A DNA stretch of 64,000 bases, taken from contig CAZDEO010000019.1 in assembly GCA_964504445.1 (NCBI GenBank), positions 8,427 to 72,426 of the forward strand, given 5' to 3'. The position numbers and the translations under genes are program-made. This DNA comes from JACSRF01 sp964504445 (GTDB lineage Bacteria > Chloroflexota > Anaerolineae > Promineifilales > Promineifilaceae). The notes beneath the pieces are model-generated. The model made no database searches, had not been told where the DNA came from, and saw nothing but the letters and a program-made list of their open reading frames with translations. Positions 17,401 to 25,161 of the stretch are shown here, piece after piece. The stretch's first letter is position 1. Every line of letters begins with the position of its first letter.

Positions 17401-18376
17401 AGCGCCAGACCAACCGTGGTTGGCTGCGGACACAAAAACGCCTGTCCTAAAAGAAAAATGGGCGGGTAAAGTGCGTGAAATCACCCTGGGGGCAACGGCC
17501 GTAGAAGGTGGCACCCGCAGCAAAACCATTACCATTGGCGGCGAAACAGCCATGCCCTTTATGCACTTTGAGGGGCAGTTCCCTCATCCACCAGTGGTCG
17601 CCATTGAGGTGCGCTCGCAAAAACCGGCTGATTGGTCGCCCTTGCTGCAAGAGGCGTGGGGTGACGCGCTGGCTGACCCGGCCAAGTGGGCGCAAGCGGC
17701 CGAGAAAGCGGGCGCAGACCTGATTTACCTGACCTTGACGCTGGAAGATACGCCGGAAACGGCCGTGGCTACCGTCAAAGCCGTCTTACAAGCCACCGGG
17801 CTACCCCTGGCAGTCATTGGCCCCGGACAGGCCGACAAAGACAACGAGCTGTTGGTGCCTGTGGCCGAAGCCACCAAAGGGGAGCGGCTGCTGCTAGGCG
17901 TGTGCGAAGATAAAAACTACCGCACCATCGTTGCCGCGGCCATGGCCAATGGTCACCTTGTTTCTGCCCGCACCGCCATGGACGTCAACCTGGCTAAGCA
18001 GCTCAACATTCTCATCAGCGACATGGGCATGCCCCTGGACCGCGTCATCATGGACCCCACCACCGGCGCTCTGGGCTACGGTTTTGAGTACGGCTACTCC
18101 GTGATGGAGCGGCTGCGGCTGGCGGCCTTGCAAGGGGATGGCATGACCCAATTGCCCATGCTGGTCACCCCCGGCGAAGAATGCTGGAAGACCAAAGAAT
18201 CGAAGGTTGGCGAAGGCGTACCCACCGAATGGGGTGCCTGGCCAGAACGGGCCGTCAACTGGGAAACGGTAACGGCCGTCATGCTCATTGAATCTGGCGC
18301 CAACGTGGTGGTGCTGCGCCATCCCGCCAGCGTAAAGCGCACCCGGCAAGCAATTGCGGACCTTATGCCCGCATAA
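14489..18376 (+). CDS. acsB-acsD: acetyl-CoA synthase fused to corrinoid protein small subunit (AcsB-AcsD)
   Basis: A 1295-residue fusion. Residues 1-755 are acetyl-CoA synthase: the A-cluster ligands Cys535, Cys538, Cys547 and Cys557, plus the Cys624-Gly-Cys626 pair for the distal nickel, show exactly the spacing of the Moorella enzyme. Residues about 760-985 are a linker rich in Ala, Pro, Glu and Gln. Residues about 990-1295 are a full-length AcsD/CdhD domain (TIM-barrel small subunit of the corrinoid iron-sulfur protein; 'MDVNLAKQLNILISDMG', 'PTTGALGYGFEYGYSVMERLR'). The frame is continuous. ATG 14489 follows GGAGG. The fusion would tether the methyl donor to the synthase. AcsC, the partner of AcsD, is encoded next. 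Confidence 0.95.
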   Translation: MSRYIATRAIRGANALVAEAEAMLNKALREKGPDTSVAFPNTAYYLPLIYGMTGEKVETLGELRPALAHAKELLHPVPSQKHWTPYLGETLDSGMSTLIAAEVIEAVRFVYGLQPEPMPGFELAGGTSYGGNGNGAVGHLNGPIDDIQLRSWGIQLVDGRMPGFAAIVGCAKSNEVAVKLVRELQKRNILTFLSGNVNGRSIIHQLHEEGVELGYDTYTVPFGTDTLSAIYALGFATRSALTFGGLKAGQARDILLYNRERVFAFVLALGEVDDLKYAAAAGAINFGFPVIADTVIPEILPTGVTQYEHVVSMPWNEIKGADDMERAERLVQKCIEIRGVKIKLAEVPVPVPYGSAFEGEVVRKNDMRVEFGGKNSRCFEYLHMADMDKVTDGKIEVIGPDFSDVPDKGSMDLGIVVEVAGRQMQKDFEPVLERQIHYFINGASGIQHIGQRDITWIRIASSATDKGFNLEHFGKILHARFHADFGAIVDKVQVTIYTEPDQVAQWLENAREAYNFRNQRLADLTDTAVNEFYSCTLCQSFAPDHVCIVSPERLGLCGAYNWLDCKASYSINPTGPNQPIKLGKLLDPEMGYWSGTLDYAKVGSHGAIEEVSMYSIMENPMTACGCFECIVMYIPEVEGVMVVSREDIGMTPAGMKFSTLAGMAGGGVQTPGVMGVGKYYLLSPKFISADGGFKRIVWLSRNLKESMGEELRAVAEREGIPDLIERIADSGSVTTVEELETWIKEKNHPVLEMGSMVPAARERAMPEPDRDEEVMMQATAVVEATMQKEKTAKSAEVAKAEPGEEAAAVVEPPPAPEPEPEPVKAEGPPVVAETKPTPKPAPSPGFQSPASAAPQSPADLLAAAQEAALRQAQALQQAAQEALHQAELLGQARAAQPSSPAEAVDTLRQALQAALSALGGAPVAPPPVAPPPPVAKMPEPVVAKPPEPVATPVAPPVEAKPTPPPAPKKALAPDQPWLAADTKTPVLKEKWAGKVREITLGATAVEGGTRSKTITIGGETAMPFMHFEGQFPHPPVVAIEVRSQKPADWSPLLQEAWGDALADPAKWAQAAEKAGADLIYLTLTLEDTPETAVATVKAVLQATGLPLAVIGPGQADKDNELLVPVAEATKGERLLLGVCEDKNYRTIVAAAMANGHLVSARTAMDVNLAKQLNILISDMGMPLDRVIMDPTTGALGYGFEYGYSVMERLRLAALQGDGMTQLPMLVTPGEECWKTKESKVGEGVPTEWGAWPERAVNWETVTAVMLIESGANVVVLRHPASVKRTRQAIADLMPA

Positions 18377-18455
18377 ACCGTAAACCGTGAACCGTAATCC
18401 GTTTACGCTTCACGGATTACGGAGTACGGCCAACGGATTACGGAATACGGAGAGA
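18377..18455 (+). repeat. short-word repeat with hairpin between acsB-acsD and acsC
   Basis: CCGTAATCCG (18392-18401) and CGGATTACGG (18413-18422) form a perfect 10-bp stem; further copies of ACCGTGA and CGGATTACGG flank it. Same family as 14407-14476. Confidence 0.7.
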
Positions 18456-18458
18456 AAC

Positions 18459-19787
18459 ATGGCTCTTTCAGGTATACAAATCTACAAAATGCTGCCCCAG
18501 ACCAATTGCAAGGAGTGCGGCTTTCCCACCTGCCTCGCCTTTGCCATGAAGCTGGCGGCCAAACAGGTGGAACTGTCTTTGTGCCCATACGTTAGCGAAG
18601 AATCCAGGGCACAGTTATCCGAAGCGTCTGCGCCCCCGGTGCGCCCCATCACCCTCCAGTCTAATGGGTACCAGGTGCAGGCAGGCAACGAGGTGGTGTT
18701 GTTCCGGCATGAAAAGCGCTTCTTCAGCCAGCCGGGGCTGTTTGTGCGCGTATATGACACGGAAACGGCAGCGGAAATTAAAGAGAAGGTAACGGCCGTT
18801 GACCAGTACGCCGTTGATTACGTGGGCATTGAGCTGAAAATGGGGGGGATTGCGGTGCAGGCTCACGGTGGGGACTTTGCGGCGGCCGTAACGGCCGTGC
18901 GCGCCGCCAGCCACCTACCCCTCATCCTCATTGGCGACCCCACCACCCTCAAAGTCGGATTAGACAAATTAGACGCCGGCAAGCTGCTGTTGGCCCACGC
19001 CACCAGCGCCAACTGGCAGGAAATGGCCGCCCTGGCCAAAACCCACAAAGCAGCCCTGGCTATACAAGCCGCTAACCTGGACGAAATGGTTGACCTGGCC
19101 CAAAAAGCCAAAGGGGCTGGCGTGGACGACATCGTCCTCTCCCCGGCGCAGCGCTCTCTACATGGCACCCTCACGGCCAACACCACCATCCGCCGCATGG
19201 CCCTCAAGAAGACCTTCCGCGACCTGGGCTACCCCATCCTCAGTTTCCCCGGCGACGTGGCAGACCCCGAAATGGAAATTGTCTTAGCGGCGCAGGCCAT
19301 TGGCAAATATGGCAGCTTCGTTATCCTGGACCATTTCAGCCCGGAAAGCGCTTACCCGCTGCTGGTGCTGCGCGAGAATATTTACACTGACCCGCAAAAG
19401 CCCATCCAGGTACAGCCTGGCCTATACGAAATCAACAACCCTACCGCTGAATCGCCCCTACTGGTAACCACCAACTTCTCCATCACCTACTTTAGCGTGG
19501 CTAATGAGGTAGAGAGCGCCGGGCTGCCCGCCTGGCTGTTGGTATGCGACGCCGAGGGCATGAGTGTGCTAACAGCCTGGGCGGCGGGTAAGTTCGACGC
19601 GGAGCGCATTGCCAAAGACGTGAAGCGCTTCAACGCGCCGGACAAAGTCAGCCAAAAACGGCTGGTGCTGCCAGGGCACGTAGCCGTGCTTTCCGGCGAA
19701 TTGGAAGAAGAGCTGCCGGACTGGCAAATTCGCGTTGGTCCGCGGGAAGCGGTAGATTTACCGGCCTTTATTAAACAGGCGCTGTAA
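18459..19787 (+). CDS. acsC: corrinoid iron-sulfur protein large subunit (AcsC/CdhE)
   Basis: A 442-residue gamma subunit of the corrinoid/iron-sulfur protein, the methyl carrier between AcsE and AcsB. The N-terminal [4Fe-4S] domain has Cys17, Cys20, Cys25 and Cys42 (NCKECGFPTC...LCPY). A TIM barrel follows (about 90-320), and the C-terminal corrinoid-binding region contains 'NPTAESPLLVTTNFSITYF' and 'VTAWAAGKFDAERIAKDV'. The in-frame extension back to 18387 lies within repeat DNA; ATG 18459 begins the conserved 'ALSGIQIYKMLPQTNC' start. Partner of the AcsD domain fused to AcsB. Confidence 0.95.
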   Translation: MALSGIQIYKMLPQTNCKECGFPTCLAFAMKLAAKQVELSLCPYVSEESRAQLSEASAPPVRPITLQSNGYQVQAGNEVVLFRHEKRFFSQPGLFVRVYDTETAAEIKEKVTAVDQYAVDYVGIELKMGGIAVQAHGGDFAAAVTAVRAASHLPLILIGDPTTLKVGLDKLDAGKLLLAHATSANWQEMAALAKTHKAALAIQAANLDEMVDLAQKAKGAGVDDIVLSPAQRSLHGTLTANTTIRRMALKKTFRDLGYPILSFPGDVADPEMEIVLAAQAIGKYGSFVILDHFSPESAYPLLVLRENIYTDPQKPIQVQPGLYEINNPTAESPLLVTTNFSITYFSVANEVESAGLPAWLLVCDAEGMSVLTAWAAGKFDAERIAKDVKRFNAPDKVSQKRLVLPGHVAVLSGELEEELPDWQIRVGPREAVDLPAFIKQAL

Positions 19788-19850
19788 TAATGAATAATGA
19801 ATAAATAATGATGAATTGTGAATGAAGGACACCGTTCACAATTCATTATT
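19788..19850 (+). repeat. AT-rich short-word repeat with hairpin after acsC
   Basis: Words of the type AATGAATAATGA. Arms 19807-19822 and 19835-19850 (the latter TTCACAATTCATTATT) pair with one mismatch over 16 bp. It could act as an mRNA-stability or attenuating hairpin within the operon. Confidence 0.65.
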
Positions 19851-19888
19851 TCCAATTCAAGATTGACTATTTTTGACAGGCTTTGACC

Positions 19889-20347
19889 ATGAGTTTTAAT
19901 GATGTAGCGCAAGAATTTTTAGCCCAAGAACGGATCGCGGTGGCTGGTGTCTCGCGCACAAAGCAAGATGCGGCAAACTTGATCTACAAAAAATTGCGGG
20001 AGACGGGGCACACGGTATTTGCTCTAAATCCTACGGCGGAAACCGTTGAAGGCGACCGGTGCTACCCTAATTTACAGGCCATTTCTGGCGGGATAGATGG
20101 GGTCATCATTGTCACGAAACCGGAGGTTACGGAGCAGGTAGTGCAAGATGCGGTGGCTGCCGGAGTGCCCCGGGTGTGGATGCACAACAACACCTTTATG
20201 GGTTCTAGCGTGTCGGAAACGGCCGTGCAAACCTGCCGCGACCATAACATTCAGGTAATTGCCGGGGGCTGCCCCATGATGTTCTTTGACTTTGGCCACA
20301 AATGTATGAAGTGGATGCTGGGCGCCATGGGGCGGTTGCCCAAATAA
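19889..20347 (+). CDS. CoA-binding domain protein (CoA_binding_2)
   Basis: A 152-residue single-domain protein with a Rossmann fold of the CoA_binding_2 type: 'RIAVAGVSRTKQDAANLIYKKLRETGHTVFALNP' near the N-terminus, 'GIDGVIIVTKPEVTEQVVQDAVAAGV' in the centre and 'VIAGGCPMMFF' near the C-terminus. These proteins bind CoA or a related nucleotide; cellular roles are mostly unassigned. Its stop shares bases with the start of the corrinoid activator gene (TAATG), implying coupling. In this operon it might handle CoA for acetyl-CoA synthase, which is an inference. Confidence 0.8.
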   Translation: MSFNDVAQEFLAQERIAVAGVSRTKQDAANLIYKKLRETGHTVFALNPTAETVEGDRCYPNLQAISGGIDGVIIVTKPEVTEQVVQDAVAAGVPRVWMHNNTFMGSSVSETAVQTCRDHNIQVIAGGCPMMFFDFGHKCMKWMLGAMGRLPK

Positions 20348-22287
20348 TGCCCATGGCGGAACACAGGGTTACTTTCGACGTGACGGCAACGGCCGTCAGC
20401 CTGCCCACCGGCGCGCTTTTAACCGAAGCGGCACGGCTGGCTGGCGTGGAACTGCACCAGCCCTGCGGCGGGCAGGGGCGCTGTGGTCGCTGCGCCGTAC
20501 AGGTCATCCGTGGCAACGTGCGGCGGCGCAGTACCCTGCGGCTGTCGGCGGAGGATATGGCCCAAGGGTACGCGCTGGCCTGCCAGACGGTCATCGAAGG
20601 AGACGTTGCCATCCACGTGCCGCCCCAAGAGCAGTTGGAGCGCCGCCTGACTACGGACCGCACCGTAGCCGAAGTGGCCGTGCCCGACGGCTACGACCCG
20701 CGGACAGCCCAGCCCGTTCGCCGCCTGCACCTCACCTTAACCCCGCCCAGCATGGATGACCAAACCGATGACTGGAATCGCTTTCTGCTAGCCTTGCGCC
20801 AGCAAGCCGGCATAGAAATGCCCCAGGTTTCGCTGGCCTTGCTGCGCAAGTTGGGGCGGATTTTGCGAGAGGGAGATTGGCAGGTAACGGCCGTACTCCA
20901 TGCCCAATCGCCAGTCGCCAATCCTCAATCTCCTATTCTGATCGACTTGCTGCCGGGCCATGATAAAACCCCCGTGTACGGCATTGCCGTAGACATTGGC
21001 ACAACGACGGTGACGGTGTGGCTGGTGGATTTGCTCACGGGCAAGGTGTTGGCGCAAGCGTCGGAATATAACCGGCAAATTCAGCGCGGCGAAGACGTAA
21101 TCAGTCGCATCATTTACGCCGGGAAAAATGGCGGCGATGCAGAAATGCGTGAGTTGGTGTTGAGTAGCATCAACACCCTGATCGAGCGTGTCTGCCAAAA
21201 ATCGTCAACGGGCAATGGGCCGCTGACAATTGTTAAGGCGATGGTGGCGGGCAACAGCACCATGATGCACCTGCTGCTGGGCATTCCCGCGGAAAGTATT
21301 CGGTTGAGTCCGTTTGTAACGGCCGTTAACGCCCCTCCCTTCATCACCGCCACAGAAGTTGGTCTCAACATTCATCCTACCGCCCTGGTAGACTGCATCC
21401 CCGGCGTGGCCAGCTACGTGGGTGCCGACATCAGCGCCGGCGTGCTTTCCTCCGGCATGGACGACAGCAACCAGGTAAGCCTCTTTTTGGACGTGGGTAC
21501 TAACGGCGAAATCGTGCTGGGTTCCCATGAGTGGTTGGTAACCTGCGCCTGCTCCGCCGGGCCGGCATTTGAGGGGGCTGGGGTCATTCACGGCATGCGG
21601 GCCACCCGGGGCGCCATTGAGGAAGTTTGGATTAACGGGAAAACCTACGAGCCCGATTACCGCGTCATTGGCGAGGGGAAGCCCCGCGGTTTGTGCGGCA
21701 GTGGCCTCATTGCACTGCTGGCGGAAATGTTTCTGACGGGTGTTGTAGACAAAGGAGGTAACATCAACCTGACTTTGCCCACAAAACGGGTGCGGCTGGG
21801 CGAGCACGGGCCAGAATACGTCATTGCCTGGGCCAGCGAAACCCATGGCGGGCAAGACATTGTGATTACGCGGGTGGATATTGATAATCTACTGCGGGCT
21901 AAAGCCGCTATCTATGCCGGATTTAGCGTGCTGGCTAAAAGTATTGGTCATCCCCTCGAAGCGATAGATCGGGTACTCATTGGCGGTTCTTTTGGCAAGT
22001 ACATCAACGTTGAAAAGGCAGTGCAAATAGGCTTATTGCCTGATATGGGGCCAGACAAAGGCTGGGAGCATTTTCATTTTTTGGGCAACACCTCTGTATT
22101 GGGAGCATATCTGGCCCTGATAGACAAGCAGGCCCGGGCGCGCATCGCCGATATTGCCGGGCGCATGACCTATATTGAACTGTCGGCAGACAATTCTTTT
22201 TACGAAGCCTTTACGTCGGCGCTGTTTTTGCCCCATACAGATTTACATTGTTTTCCGTCTGTGGCAGCCGCCATGGCGAAAGGATAA
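20347..22287 (+). CDS. acsV: reductive activator of corrinoid iron-sulfur protein (RACo/AcsV)
   Basis: A 646-residue ATP-dependent activator that returns inactive Co(II) corrinoid to Co(I). The N-terminal [2Fe-2S] ferredoxin domain has Cys40, Cys46, Cys49 and Cys79. A linker domain follows, then a large ASKHA-type ATPase region from about residue 215 ('GIAVDIGTTTVTVWLVD', 'FLDVGTNGEIVLG', 'CACSAGPAFEGAG', 'IGGSFGKYINVEKA'). Length and order fit the RACo family (DUF4445). The linker at about residues 185-200 ('HAQSPVANPQSPILI') is encoded by CAATCGCC/CAATCTCC short-word repeat DNA resembling the intergenic repeats. The frame is open upstream to 20302, but ATG 20347 overlaps the previous stop. 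Confidence 0.93.
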   Translation: MPMAEHRVTFDVTATAVSLPTGALLTEAARLAGVELHQPCGGQGRCGRCAVQVIRGNVRRRSTLRLSAEDMAQGYALACQTVIEGDVAIHVPPQEQLERRLTTDRTVAEVAVPDGYDPRTAQPVRRLHLTLTPPSMDDQTDDWNRFLLALRQQAGIEMPQVSLALLRKLGRILREGDWQVTAVLHAQSPVANPQSPILIDLLPGHDKTPVYGIAVDIGTTTVTVWLVDLLTGKVLAQASEYNRQIQRGEDVISRIIYAGKNGGDAEMRELVLSSINTLIERVCQKSSTGNGPLTIVKAMVAGNSTMMHLLLGIPAESIRLSPFVTAVNAPPFITATEVGLNIHPTALVDCIPGVASYVGADISAGVLSSGMDDSNQVSLFLDVGTNGEIVLGSHEWLVTCACSAGPAFEGAGVIHGMRATRGAIEEVWINGKTYEPDYRVIGEGKPRGLCGSGLIALLAEMFLTGVVDKGGNINLTLPTKRVRLGEHGPEYVIAWASETHGGQDIVITRVDIDNLLRAKAAIYAGFSVLAKSIGHPLEAIDRVLIGGSFGKYINVEKAVQIGLLPDMGPDKGWEHFHFLGNTSVLGAYLALIDKQARARIADIAGRMTYIELSADNSFYEAFTSALFLPHTDLHCFPSVAAAMAKG

Positions 22288-22344
22288 TGGCTCAGCGAAA
22301 GTGGCCAATGAATTGGGGTCATTTTGCGCTTTTGGAGGTACACC

Positions 22345-22615
22345 ATGACATTAAACAGCCTCCACGTTTTGTTAACTTATCAACGCAATTTTGAATGCGA
22401 CCATTGTTTTGTGTGGGGCAGCCCGCAGCAATCGGGGGTTTTTTAGGCTGGAACAGTTGGAGGATTTGTTTGCCCAAGCTCTGACCGCCGGGAGTATTCA
22501 CGAAGAAAGTTACGTAGATGCCTGCCACCTCTGCTACACCGCCCACGCAGCGTTGCGCCAGCAGTTTGCGGATGTGCTGGCGCCAGACCAAATGTATGGC
22601 GTAACCGGAGATTAG
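22345..22615 (+). pseudogene. decayed radical SAM gene: N- and C-terminal ends joined, frameshifted
   Basis: An ATG at 22345 opens a frame reading 'LLTYQRNFECDHCFVWGSP', the cluster-binding start of a radical SAM enzyme, but the first Cys of CxxxCxxC is Arg (CGC for TGC). The frame stops at 22444-22446 after a run of six T; removing one T restores 'GVFRLEQLEDLFAQALTAG'. The sequence then jumps to a C-terminal-like tail, 'YVDACHLCYTAHAALRQQF...APDQMYG', and stops at 22615. The whole SAM barrel between them is missing. So it carries a substitution, a homopolymer frameshift and a large internal deletion. A product from the downstream frame (22391-22615) is possible but unlikely to be functional. 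Confidence 0.7.
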
Positions 22616-22666
22616 CGATTGGAGATTAGTCATTGAGAGGTACCCAGTCTCTCATTTCTAATCTCC
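22616..22666 (+). repeat. GGAGATTAG-family hairpin upstream of acsE
   Basis: Nested arms GGAGATTAG (22621-22629)/CTAATCTCC (22658-22666) and GAGAG (22635-22639)/CTCTC (22649-22653). The acsE Shine-Dalgarno (AGGAGAG) follows immediately, so the hairpin could affect acsE translation. Confidence 0.7.
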
Positions 22667-22681
22667 CAAAAGGAGAGACCT

Positions 22682-23617
22682 ATGTATATTATTGGCGAAA
22701 ACATTCACATCATTTCCCCGCGAGTTAAAGATGCCTTACGGGACAAGGACGGCCGTTTCTTCCAAGAGTTAGCCGTCAGGCAGGTAGAAGCCGGGGCGCA
22801 AGCCCTGGATCTAAACTTGGGACCCCGCAAAAAAGATTGGGAAGAGGTATTTCCCTGGATGGTGGAAACGGTGGAAGCGGTGGTAGACGTTCCCCTCAGC
22901 TTCGACAGTACCAACATCCTGGGTATTGAAGCGGGCCTCAAAAAAGTGACCAAAGCCCAACCCATCATCAACTCCACCTCGGCAGAAGAAGAACGGCTAG
23001 AAAAAGTGCCCCTGTTAGCCAAGCAGTACAACACCCGCCTCATCGCGCTGACTATGGGCAAAAGCGGCATTCCCGTCAGCGCCGACGAGCGGGTGACCAT
23101 TGCCCTGGAAAAGCTCATCCCGCGCGCCCTGGAAGTAGACCTGCCCATGGAAGATCTGATTATTGACCCGCTGGTGCTAACCGTTTCTGGCTGCCAGGAA
23201 TATTGCCCGGAACTCATTGAGGCCGTGCGCACCATCCAATTTGCTTGGGATCCGCCGCCAGCCATTTCGGTGGGCCTGTCTAACGTTTCTAACGCTGTGC
23301 CCAGAGAAAACCGCCCCCTGATCAACCGCGTGTATGGCGTGATGCTCATGGGTGCCGGGCTGCAAATGATGATTGCCGATCCCTTTGACAACGAGTTGAA
23401 GGAGGCGATTCGGATTGTAGAGGAACGGGATGACAGCACTGCATTGGGCCGCCTGTATCTGACCCTCAATGACCGCGTCGCCAATATGGAAGAACTGCAA
23501 ATGGATGACGTGGATATGCGCGATCCGGAGCAAACGGCCGTGTGGAAAACGGTGCAAATTTTGTTAAACAAAGTGATTTACGCCGATTCCTACCTGCAAC
23601 AGGAGTTGGCTGTGTAA
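22682..23617 (+). CDS. acsE: methyltetrahydrofolate:corrinoid methyltransferase (AcsE)
   Basis: A 311-residue pterin-binding TIM-barrel enzyme that passes the methyl group of 5-methyl-THF to the corrinoid iron-sulfur protein. Conserved parts: 'IIGENIHIISPRVKDAL', 'AGAQALDLNLGPRKKDWEE', 'PLSFDSTNILGIEAGL', 'PIINSTSAEEERLE', 'LIIDPLVLTVSGCQEY', 'ISVGLSNVSNAVPRENRPLINR'. The Asp, Asn and Asp residues that hold the pterin are in these motifs. It is about 45 residues longer than Moorella AcsE; the extra part is a C-terminal acidic/helical tail ('MEELQMDDVDMRDPEQ'). Strong Shine-Dalgarno. Confidence 0.94.
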   Translation: MYIIGENIHIISPRVKDALRDKDGRFFQELAVRQVEAGAQALDLNLGPRKKDWEEVFPWMVETVEAVVDVPLSFDSTNILGIEAGLKKVTKAQPIINSTSAEEERLEKVPLLAKQYNTRLIALTMGKSGIPVSADERVTIALEKLIPRALEVDLPMEDLIIDPLVLTVSGCQEYCPELIEAVRTIQFAWDPPPAISVGLSNVSNAVPRENRPLINRVYGVMLMGAGLQMMIADPFDNELKEAIRIVEERDDSTALGRLYLTLNDRVANMEELQMDDVDMRDPEQTAVWKTVQILLNKVIYADSYLQQELAV

Positions 23618-23742
23618 AGTGAATGGCGAGATGCAAGTGAAAAACGCGCATTCCCGCATGAGTCCCATTGAGCGGCTACTGATTGGCGAGCCGTAAAAAA
23701 ATTGTCTCACCCAATCGGGAGCCAAAAGACAGGAGAGGCAAA

Positions 23743-25101
23743 ATGTTACAAGAGCAAGGAGTAAACATTGACGAGCTACTGGCAAAAGCCAAAAAACCGT
23801 CAGCCGATGCCATGTTGCTGCACCCATTTTATCGGGGAAAAATTGAAACTGTACTCAAATGTACGGTCCGCGACTTCAACGACTTTGCAATCTGGTACAC
23901 GCCCGGCGTTGCTGCACCCTGCAAAGCCATTCACGCCGACCCAGAACTGGTCTATGAACACACCAACAAATGGAATACCGTTGCCGTCGTCAGTGATGGA
24001 ACCCGCGTGCTAGGCTTAGGCGATATTGGTCCCAAAGCGGGGTTGCCGGTGATGGAAGGAAAAGCCTTACTGTACAAGTACTTGGGTGGCGTAGATGGCG
24101 TGCCCATCATGCTCGACACCAAAGACCCAGACAAAATTATCGAGACGGTACTCATGCTGCAGCCGGCTTTTGGGGGCGTGAACCTGGAAGATATTTCGCA
24201 GCCCAAATGCTTCCGCGTTCTCGACACCCTGCGCGAAAAAGCAGAGATTCCGGTGTGGCACGATGACCAACAAGGTACAGCCACGGTTACGCTGGCGGGT
24301 CTGATTAACGCGCTGAAGGTGGTGGGCAAGAAAATGGAAGAGGTGCGCATTGTCTTTGTGGGCAGTGGCGCATCTAACGTGGCCTGTTCGCGGCTGATCT
24401 TTGGCTGGGGCGCAGATCCGGCCAACTGCATCATGGTAGACAGCAAGGGCACGCTAGGGCCATTCCGCAAAGATTTGGAGCTGCGCCGCCACGAGTATGT
24501 GGATAAATGGCGGCTATGCCAGACCACGAATGGCGACATGGTTCAGGGTGGCATTCCCGAGGCAATGGAGGGAGCAGACGTGGTCGTGGCGCTCTCCAAA
24601 CCCGGTCCTGGCACGATTTTGCCAGAGTGGATTGCGCGCATGAACAATGACGCTATTGTTTTCGCCTGTGCGAACCCTGTGCCGGAGATCTGGCCGTGGG
24701 AGGCCAAGGCGGCAGGAGCAAAGGTGGTGGCTACCGGCCGTTCCGACTTCCCCAACCAGGTGAACAACTCGCTGGGCTTCCCCGGCATTTTCCGGGGGGC
24801 GCTGGATGTGCGCGCCACGACCATTACAGACGAAATGTGCTTTGCCGCCGCCAAGGCGTTGGCCGACCACATTGGGGATGCTCTAGATGAGGAGCATATT
24901 TTGCCCAATATGGATGACTGGGACATCTTTCCCCGCGAGGCCGCAGCCGTGGGCATGAAGGCGCAGGAGCAAGGTGTGGCGCGGCTGGAAAAGAGTTACG
25001 AGGAGCTGTATGAGCATGCCAACAGGATGATCGGCCGTTCGCGCCGCCTGACGAAGCTGATGATGGAAGAAGGGTTTATTGCGGAAGCGCCGGCGGAATG
25101 A
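23743..25101 (+). CDS. NAD(P)-dependent malic enzyme
   Basis: A 452-residue malate dehydrogenase (oxaloacetate-decarboxylating), interconverting malate with pyruvate and CO2. Motifs: 'YTPGVAAPCKAIHADPELVYEHT', 'VSDGTRVLGLGDIGPKAGLPVMEGKALLYK', 'PVWHDDQQGTATVTLAGLINAL' and the nucleotide-binding 'IVFVGSGASNVA'. It is the short bacterial form without a phosphotransacetylase-like tail. ATG 23743 has AGGAGAGG just upstream; the open frame to 23683 lies over intergenic sequence. Its place inside the CODH/ACS operon suggests a link between acetyl-CoA-derived pyruvate and the C4 pool, or NAD(P)H supply. Confidence 0.92.
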   Translation: MLQEQGVNIDELLAKAKKPSADAMLLHPFYRGKIETVLKCTVRDFNDFAIWYTPGVAAPCKAIHADPELVYEHTNKWNTVAVVSDGTRVLGLGDIGPKAGLPVMEGKALLYKYLGGVDGVPIMLDTKDPDKIIETVLMLQPAFGGVNLEDISQPKCFRVLDTLREKAEIPVWHDDQQGTATVTLAGLINALKVVGKKMEEVRIVFVGSGASNVACSRLIFGWGADPANCIMVDSKGTLGPFRKDLELRRHEYVDKWRLCQTTNGDMVQGGIPEAMEGADVVVALSKPGPGTILPEWIARMNNDAIVFACANPVPEIWPWEAKAAGAKVVATGRSDFPNQVNNSLGFPGIFRGALDVRATTITDEMCFAAAKALADHIGDALDEEHILPNMDDWDIFPREAAAVGMKAQEQGVARLEKSYEELYEHANRMIGRSRRLTKLMMEEGFIAEAPAE

Positions 25102-25149
25102 GCGTAAACCGTGACCCGTAAACGGATTACGGTTGACGGATTACACATA
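25102..25149 (+). repeat. CCGTAA/CGGATTACGG short-word repeat
   Basis: Words ACCGTGA, CCGTAA and ACGGATTACGG again, just before the GGAGG of the flavoprotein gene. Third copy of the family at 14407 and 18377. Confidence 0.6.
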
Positions 25150-25161
25150 ATGGAGGAAACC

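Noticed and set aside
16703..17553. Minus-strand frames opposite the AcsB-AcsD linker
   Set aside because: Low-complexity Gly/Ala/Ser translations produced by the Pro/Ala-rich linker of the real gene.
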